NCBI GenBank assembly: GCA_023485645.1
Contig: JAMCZM010000031.1
Coordinates: 1-8,876, forward strand
Source of the DNA: Candidatus Martarchaeota archaeon
Lineage (GTDB): Archaea; Micrarchaeota; Micrarchaeia; Micrarchaeales; Micrarchaeaceae
Direction: 5' to 3'
DNA length: 8,876 nt
Shown: one piece after another, positions 4,911 to 8,876 of the stretch
Layout of the letters: every line of letters begins with the position of its first letter
Position numbering within the stretch: position 1 is the stretch's first letter
Position numbers and translations under genes: made by a program
Notes under the pieces: model-generated
Seen by the model: only the letters and a program-made list of their open reading frames with translations
Told to the model about the DNA's origin: nothing
Databases searched by the model: none

Positions 4911-6329
4911 ATGTCTAATATAAAAGAGCAATTCGTTGGTACAAACGAACAGGAATATATGGAGAAATATGGTTTTAATGATAAGATTGATTATAAATTT
5001 AAGAGTGATAAGGGACTATCGGAAGATATAGTAAGAGAGATATCTAAAATAAAAAATGAGCCAGAATGGATGCTTGAAAAGAGATTAAGTGCGTATAAAA
5101 TATTTAAAAGTAAACCTATGCCTAAATGGGGTGCAGATCTTGATGGCATAGATTTTGATGACATTTACTATTATATAAGGCCAACAGATAAGAAATCTGA
5201 TAGTTGGGATTCTGTTCCAGATGATATAAAAAAGACTTTTGACAAGCTTGGTATACCAGAAGCTGAGAGAAAATTTTTTGCAGGAGCGGAAGCACAATAT
5301 GATAGTGAGGTTGTATATCATAGCATAAAAGAGGATCTTAAAAAGCAGGGTGTCGTGTTTACGGATACGGATACCGCAGTAAAGGAATATCCAGAACTAA
5401 TGAAACGTTATTTTGGCACTGTTATACCTGATAATGATAATAAATTTTCTGCTTTAAATAGCGCAGTATGGTCTGGAGGCAGTTTCATATATATTCCAAA
5501 GAATGTTAAGCTTACTATGCCCCTTCAGGCGTATTTTAGAATAAATGCTGAAAAGGCAGGCCAATTTGAACGAACACTTATAATAGCTGATGAAGGTGCT
5601 GATGTTACATATATAGAAGGATGTACTGCGCCAATATATGTGAGCTCCTCATTACACTCAGCTGTAGTTGAACTTGTTGCCCATAAAAATGCACATATTC
5701 GTTATGTTACTATTCAGAACTGGTCAAAGAACGTATATAATTTAGTTACTCAACGTGCATTTGCATACGAGAATGCGTATGTGGAGTGGATTGATGGCAA
5801 TATAGGGAGCAAAGTAAATATGAAATATCCAAGTGTATATTTAAAAGAACGCGGGGCAAAAGGTGAAATACTATCAATAGCTGTTGCCGGCGAGTCACAG
5901 ATACAGGATTCTGGAGGAAAGATTCTTCATCTTGCTCCAGATACAACATCAAAAATAATATCCAAAAGTGTTTCAAAAGGTTCTGGGTTGACTACTTATC
6001 GTGGTCTTATATACGTAGGGAAGGATGCAGCTAATGTAAAGTCTGCTGTTCGCTGCGATGCGCTTTTACTTGATGAAAATTCAAAGACCAATACATATCC
6101 TTATATGGAAATGCATAGAGAGGATGCAAGCATAACACATGAAGCTACAGTGGGAAAAGTTGGAGAGGATGAATTATTTTATTTGATGAGCAGAGGTCTT
6201 AGCGAAGAGGATGCACTTACAACAATAGTGCTTGGATTTATAGAGCCACTTGCAAAAGCGCTGCCTATGGAATATTCGTTGGAGTTGAAACGATTAATAA
6301 AAATTGATATGACAGATTCTGTTGGTTAA
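4911..6329 (+). CDS. sufB: Fe-S cluster assembly scaffold protein SufB
   Basis: This 472-aa protein is a scaffold subunit of the SufBCD complex, on which Fe-S clusters are built in the cytoplasm. The order is as in the family: an N-terminal helical region (EPEWMLEKRLSAYKIF, PKWGADL), a beta-helix core (SGGSFIYIPKNVKLTMPLQAYF, RTLIIADEGADVTYIEGC) and a C-terminal helical domain (FYLMSRGLSEEDA). Cys 382 in VRCDALLLD and Glu 411 in HEATVGKVGED correspond to E. coli C405 and E434, with the identical 29-residue spacing. These residues matter for sulfur transfer and cluster formation in E. coli, so the protein looks fully active. It is the first gene of the operon, 12 nt before sufD. The start is ATG 4911, with GTGG 7 nt upstream. 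Confidence 0.97.
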   Translation: MSNIKEQFVGTNEQEYMEKYGFNDKIDYKFKSDKGLSEDIVREISKIKNEPEWMLEKRLSAYKIFKSKPMPKWGADLDGIDFDDIYYYIRPTDKKSDSWDSVPDDIKKTFDKLGIPEAERKFFAGAEAQYDSEVVYHSIKEDLKKQGVVFTDTDTAVKEYPELMKRYFGTVIPDNDNKFSALNSAVWSGGSFIYIPKNVKLTMPLQAYFRINAEKAGQFERTLIIADEGADVTYIEGCTAPIYVSSSLHSAVVELVAHKNAHIRYVTIQNWSKNVYNLVTQRAFAYENAYVEWIDGNIGSKVNMKYPSVYLKERGAKGEILSIAVAGESQIQDSGGKILHLAPDTTSKIISKSVSKGSGLTTYRGLIYVGKDAANVKSAVRCDALLLDENSKTNTYPYMEMHREDASITHEATVGKVGEDELFYLMSRGLSEEDALTTIVLGFIEPLAKALPMEYSLELKRLIKIDMTDSVG

Positions 6330-6341
6330 TTGGTGTTTTAA

Positions 6342-6722
6342 ATGAGTGAATATCAAACATTTGCAAATGAGGCATTAGAGTTGTATAAATCATTACCTGA
6401 GGAGACAAATTCAATATATAAACGCAGGCACATAGTTTTAGATTTAAGTTTATTAGATGAAAAATCTGAATTAATTGATGATACATATGTAATAGAGCGT
6501 GTGTATAAAGAATCAATTGCTCATTTGAATATACTATTTGATGTGATCATAGGAAGGCATGGCGCAATAATTAAGGATAATCCATATGTAAAAATGATAA
6601 ATAAAAATGATAAGGAATTTTATGATACAATAAAAAAATCAATGCATAATAAGCATGAGGATAAATACGTTGCATTTACACATGCGCATGTTGATCAAAT
6701 AATAACAATAAACCATACCTGA
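6342..6722 (+). CDS. sufD: SufD, N-terminal part (split by a frameshift)
   Basis: This 126-codon ORF starts at ATG 6342 after a GGTG Shine-Dalgarno core (6332-6335). It encodes the N-terminal helical segment of SufD (ANEALELYKSLPEE, YKRRHIVLDLSLLDEK) and the first strands of its beta-helix (DKYVAFTHAHVDQIITINHT). It stops at TGA 6720-6722 without a core or C-terminal domain. The missing part follows at once in the +1 frame. SufD partners SufB and SufC in the cluster-assembly complex and is needed for iron acquisition in E. coli. Alone, this fragment is unlikely to work. It is either half of a two-piece SufD, the product of unshifted translation at a frameshift site, or a mutated gene. Confidence 0.88.
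   Translation: MSEYQTFANEALELYKSLPEETNSIYKRRHIVLDLSLLDEKSELIDDTYVIERVYKESIAHLNILFDVIIGRHGAIIKDNPYVKMINKNDKEFYDTIKKSMHNKHEDKYVAFTHAHVDQIITINHT
6709..6722 (+). other. +1 frameshift point in sufD
   Basis: The upstream frame ends ATA AAC CAT ACC TGA. The downstream frame has a stop at 6709-6711 and is open only from 6712, so the switch must fall within about 10 nt of the TGA. Losing one A from AAA at 6710-6712 would give ITITIPENVVASLN, a smooth beta-helix sequence. Alternatively, a ribosome pausing at ACC-TGA-A could slip +1 and read GAA next, giving INHT-ENVVASLN. TGA ends no other complete gene in the window. Confidence 0.7.
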
Positions 6723-6729
6723 AAATGTA

Positions 6730-7635
6730 GTGGCATCATTGAATATATTATTTGTAAATGCTAATGAATCGCTTCCTATAATTGTATATACTAAATTAGG
6801 AAAGAGTGCTAATTTAAAAATGTTGCAGGTATCAACATCAAAATCATCAAAAAATATATTTACATCTGTAATAAATGAATTTGAAGCGTTAGCTTATTCT
6901 AAAGCTGAAGTTAATGTAATATATCCGCAAGATGAACGTGTAACGATAATTAATAATTCAAAAGCTGATGCAGATATAGGCGCAGAGATAAAATTTAATT
7001 ACATATATATTGGAGGCAATGCTGTGCGCTCGAGGAATTATATAAATGCTGTTGGAAATGGTAGTTCAATAAATGCAAATGAGATCATTTTCGGATCAAA
7101 ATCACAGAAAATGGACATAAATACATATATAATAAATACGGGAAGGGAAACCACTGCAAAGTTAGATTCAAAAGTTGCATTAATGCATGATTCTATATGT
7201 TTTATAAAGGGATTTGCTAAAATTGTAAATGGTGCAAAAGAATCGCGTTCATTTGTTGAAGAGGGAGGTATACTTATTGATAGGACTGCAAGAATAGATT
7301 CAATTCCATCTGTTTCAATAGACGAAAATGCTGTAAAAGCTACACATTCTTCTGCAACCGGTCCTATAGATGATGAGTCATTGTTTTATTTAACTTCAAG
7401 GGGTATAGATAAAGTCAGAGCACAGCAACTAATTTTATCCGGATTTTTTTCACCAGTCATAAGTAATATTGCTGATGATAATGTTAAATCTATAATATCC
7501 TCAATGATAAACGATAAAATGAAAAATAATGGCAGATATGGTGCAATACCAAAAATTGATACTACTGATATTATATGGTTTAGTAAGCCTTCAGCTGATT
7601 TATTTGAACGCCATTATAAATATAGGGGTAATTAG
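6730..7635 (+). CDS. sufD: SufD, core and C-terminal part (split by a frameshift)
   Basis: This 301-codon frame, counted from GTG 6730, carries the rest of SufD: the beta-helix core and the C-terminal helical domain (HSSATGPIDDESLFYLTSRGIDKVRAQQLILSGFF). His 206 of this part, in KATHSSATG, matches SufD H360 of E. coli in CSHGATVGRIDDEQ, so the key residue is kept. Sequence quality does not decay along the frame, which argues against an old pseudogene. Real similarity begins at 6712, before the GTG. Independent restart at GTG, 7 nt after the TGA, is possible, but no Shine-Dalgarno core is obvious. The last 30 residues or so (DTTDIIWFSKPSADLFERHY) form a tail. The gene ends in TAG, directly followed in the same frame by the ATG of the HTH gene. 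Confidence 0.88.
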   Translation: MASLNILFVNANESLPIIVYTKLGKSANLKMLQVSTSKSSKNIFTSVINEFEALAYSKAEVNVIYPQDERVTIINNSKADADIGAEIKFNYIYIGGNAVRSRNYINAVGNGSSINANEIIFGSKSQKMDINTYIINTGRETTAKLDSKVALMHDSICFIKGFAKIVNGAKESRSFVEEGGILIDRTARIDSIPSVSIDENAVKATHSSATGPIDDESLFYLTSRGIDKVRAQQLILSGFFSPVISNIADDNVKSIISSMINDKMKNNGRYGAIPKIDTTDIIWFSKPSADLFERHYKYRGN

Positions 7636-7968
7636 ATGAATAGAATAATGACTGATTATGAGCGCGTTGCATATAAATTTATGCCAGCATTAAGGCAGTA
7701 TACTGTTTACATATTAGTAAATGAGATGCATATGAATCAGAAGGAGGCTGCTATGGCAATGGGCGTGACACAGGCTGCAATTAGCAAATATTTAAATAAA
7801 AAGAAAATATCAAAAGAGACAAGCAGTATAATGTCCAATTTTAATAGCTCATATGTTTATGACTATGTTAAAAATGTATTATCTAAAAGTGATATAAATG
7901 CACAAAAATCGGTGTGTCATTTATGTCAATCCTATCATAAATTTGATTGTAATATGATGGTAAAATAA
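7636..7968 (+). CDS. COG2522-like HTH regulator with a C-X2-C-X7-C motif
   Basis: This 110-aa protein has an XRE/lambda-repressor-type helix-turn-helix at residues 33-54 (NQKEAAMAMGVTQAAISKYL), preceded by FMPALRQYTVYILVNEM. This arrangement resembles the archaeal COG2522 predicted regulators, which often end in a Cys motif. Here Cys 94, 97 and 105 (CHLC...C) could hold an Fe-S cluster or zinc. Its place between sufD and sufC points to control of Fe-S assembly, plausibly by sensing cluster status as IscR and SufR do in bacteria; that role is inferred. ATG 7636 follows the sufD TAG with no gap and in the same frame. GGGGT about 8 nt upstream supports this start over Met 5. The dyad at 4841-4859 is a candidate target. 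Confidence 0.8.
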   Translation: MNRIMTDYERVAYKFMPALRQYTVYILVNEMHMNQKEAAMAMGVTQAAISKYLNKKKISKETSSIMSNFNSSYVYDYVKNVLSKSDINAQKSVCHLCQSYHKFDCNMMVK

Positions 7969-8025
7969 TATACTTAAATTAAATGGATGAAAATAATTAA
8001 TTTATTAATGTTTAAAGTGGTTTTT

Positions 8026-8763
8026 ATGGATATGTTATTAGAAATAAGAGATCTGTATGCAGCAATAGATGGTAAGGAAGTAATAAGCGGGCTTAATTTA
8101 AAAATAAGGCAGGGAGAGCTTCATGTGATAATGGGTCCGAATGGATCTGGAAAGACAACGCTTGCAAAAGCAATATTTGGTCATCCTGCTGTAACTATAA
8201 AAAGTGGTGATATACTAGTTGATAATAAGAGTATATTAGATTTGTCAACAGACCAGCGTGCGGCACTTGGATTATTTTTGGGTTTTCAGCATCCTGTAGA
8301 AATCGAGGGTGTTGGATTTATAAATTTTCTAAGAGCATCAAAAGAATCATTAAATAAGGGTACTGTAGATATGAAAAACATGATGGTAGAGATAAAAAAG
8401 AACGCGGAAGATCTTAAAATAGGAGAGGGTATAATAGGCAGACCTTTAAACAAAGGTTTTTCTGGAGGCGAGAAGAAAAAAGCAGAGATATTACAGATGG
8501 CAATACAGAAACCAAAGATTGCAATACTTGACGAGCCAGATTCGGGGCTTGATATAGATGCAATACGTGTAGTTGCTACAAATATAAATAGAATAGTAAA
8601 AGAATCAAATTCGGGATTACTTGTAATAACACATTATAGTAGGATACTAGAATACATGAAGCCAGAGTTCGTACATGTTATGGTTAAAGGGAAAATTGTA
8701 GAGGAAGGCAATGTCGATATGGTAAAAAAATTAGAAGAAAAAGGTTATGTGAACTTCGAATAA
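8026..8763 (+). CDS. sufC: Fe-S cluster assembly ATPase SufC
   Basis: This ABC-type ATPase drives conformational change in the SufBCD complex. From ATG 8026 the product is 245 aa, close to the family norm. Motifs are complete: Walker A GPNGSGKTT (37-45), Q-loop LGFQHPVEIEGV (Gln 88), signature FSGGEKKKAEI (from 145), Walker B IAILDEPDSGLD (Asp 169, Glu 170), and switch His 203 in VITHY. FQHPVEI and DEPDSGLD are typical of SufC among ABC proteins. The frame extends to an ATG at 7987, but those 13 residues are hydrophobic and unlike SufC. Position 8026 has GTGG with spacing TTTT, nearly the same as before sufB, and is preferred. The 57-nt gap after the HTH gene is the largest in the operon and contains an A+T-rich TACTTAAATTAAA that might be a weak internal promoter. 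Confidence 0.96.
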   Translation: MDMLLEIRDLYAAIDGKEVISGLNLKIRQGELHVIMGPNGSGKTTLAKAIFGHPAVTIKSGDILVDNKSILDLSTDQRAALGLFLGFQHPVEIEGVGFINFLRASKESLNKGTVDMKNMMVEIKKNAEDLKIGEGIIGRPLNKGFSGGEKKKAEILQMAIQKPKIAILDEPDSGLDIDAIRVVATNINRIVKESNSGLLVITHYSRILEYMKPEFVHVMVKGKIVEEGNVDMVKKLEEKGYVNFE

Positions 8764-8776
8764 GAACGTGTATTTG

Positions 8777-8876
8777 ATGGTTTCTACAAATGACTTATAT
8801 AATGGCATGGAAAATGTTAGGTCTGATTTTCCAATATTTAAAAAAAGGATTAATGGAAAACGCATAAAAATCACAA
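8777..8876 (+). CDS. sufS: Cysteine desulfurase SufS, N-terminal fragment (cut by window edge)
   Basis: ATG 8777 opens a frame that runs off the end after 33 codons. It contains ENVRSDFPIFKKRINGKRIK, matching the conserved SufS start (VR-DFPIL....NGK...YLDNAA). The PLP-dependent enzyme takes sulfur from cysteine and passes it to SufB. PLP lysine and catalytic Cys lie outside the window. It starts 13 nt after the sufC stop, with GTG upstream, consistent with the same operon. The match is short but at the expected place in a suf locus. Confidence 0.8.
   Translation, partial: MVSTNDLYNGMENVRSDFPIFKKRINGKRIKIT

Noticed and set aside
7987..8025. Upstream start for sufC, adding 13 residues
   Set aside because: The extra residues are not SufC-like, and the ATG at 8026 has the same GTGG-T context as sufB.
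1..8876. CRISPR arrays, insertion sequences or transposase genes
   Set aside because: No regularly spaced repeats, transposase motifs or flanking inverted repeats with target duplications were seen.

Overview
This is an A+T-rich archaeal window. The archaeal assignment rests on several features: a tRNA-Leu interrupted by an intron that folds as a bulge-helix-bulge (BHB), a PAC2-type proteasome-assembly protein, TATA-like boxes about 25 nt before starts with very short leaders, and GGTG/GTGA-type Shine-Dalgarno cores. The low GC content, split or frameshifted genes and a non-canonical D-loop tRNA intron would fit a small-genome DPANN lineage of the ARMAN/Parvarchaeota kind. That placement is inference, and a Thermoplasmata relative cannot be excluded.

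Left part (1-1172, minus strand): genes of poor integrity. A 105-codon open frame runs off the window. It is preceded by a 63-codon ORF in another frame, and the two may be one frameshifted gene. Next comes an RBBP9/YdeN-like serine hydrolase whose frame is intact except for two in-frame TAG codons near its N-terminus.

RNA cluster (about 1194-1475): a compact stretch, about 52% GC by hand count, with several strong hairpins and no coding signal. I read it as an unidentified structured RNA. It abuts a tRNA-Leu(UAA) on the minus strand, which carries a 23-nt intron between tRNA positions 20 and 21.

Middle (1507-4671): a PAC2 protein ending in a HbYX-like tail (minus), a 74-aa basic protein made of two copies of one motif (plus), and a convergent minus-strand pair, a RocA-type aldehyde dehydrogenase followed by a DUF192 protein. 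A hairpin plus T-run separates the convergent genes.

Right part (4911-8876, plus strand): a suf operon for Fe-S cluster assembly in the order sufB, sufD (broken by a +1 frameshift), a Cys-containing HTH regulator, sufC and the start of sufS. SufB and SufD form the scaffold with the SufC ATPase, and SufS would supply sulfur. The promoter region has a perfect 8-3-8 inverted repeat just upstream of the TATA box. The regulator has a C-X2-C-X7-C motif. Together they suggest an autoregulated, Fe-S- or redox-sensing circuit. This circuit and the sufD/regulator junction are the most promising targets for a new biological finding here.
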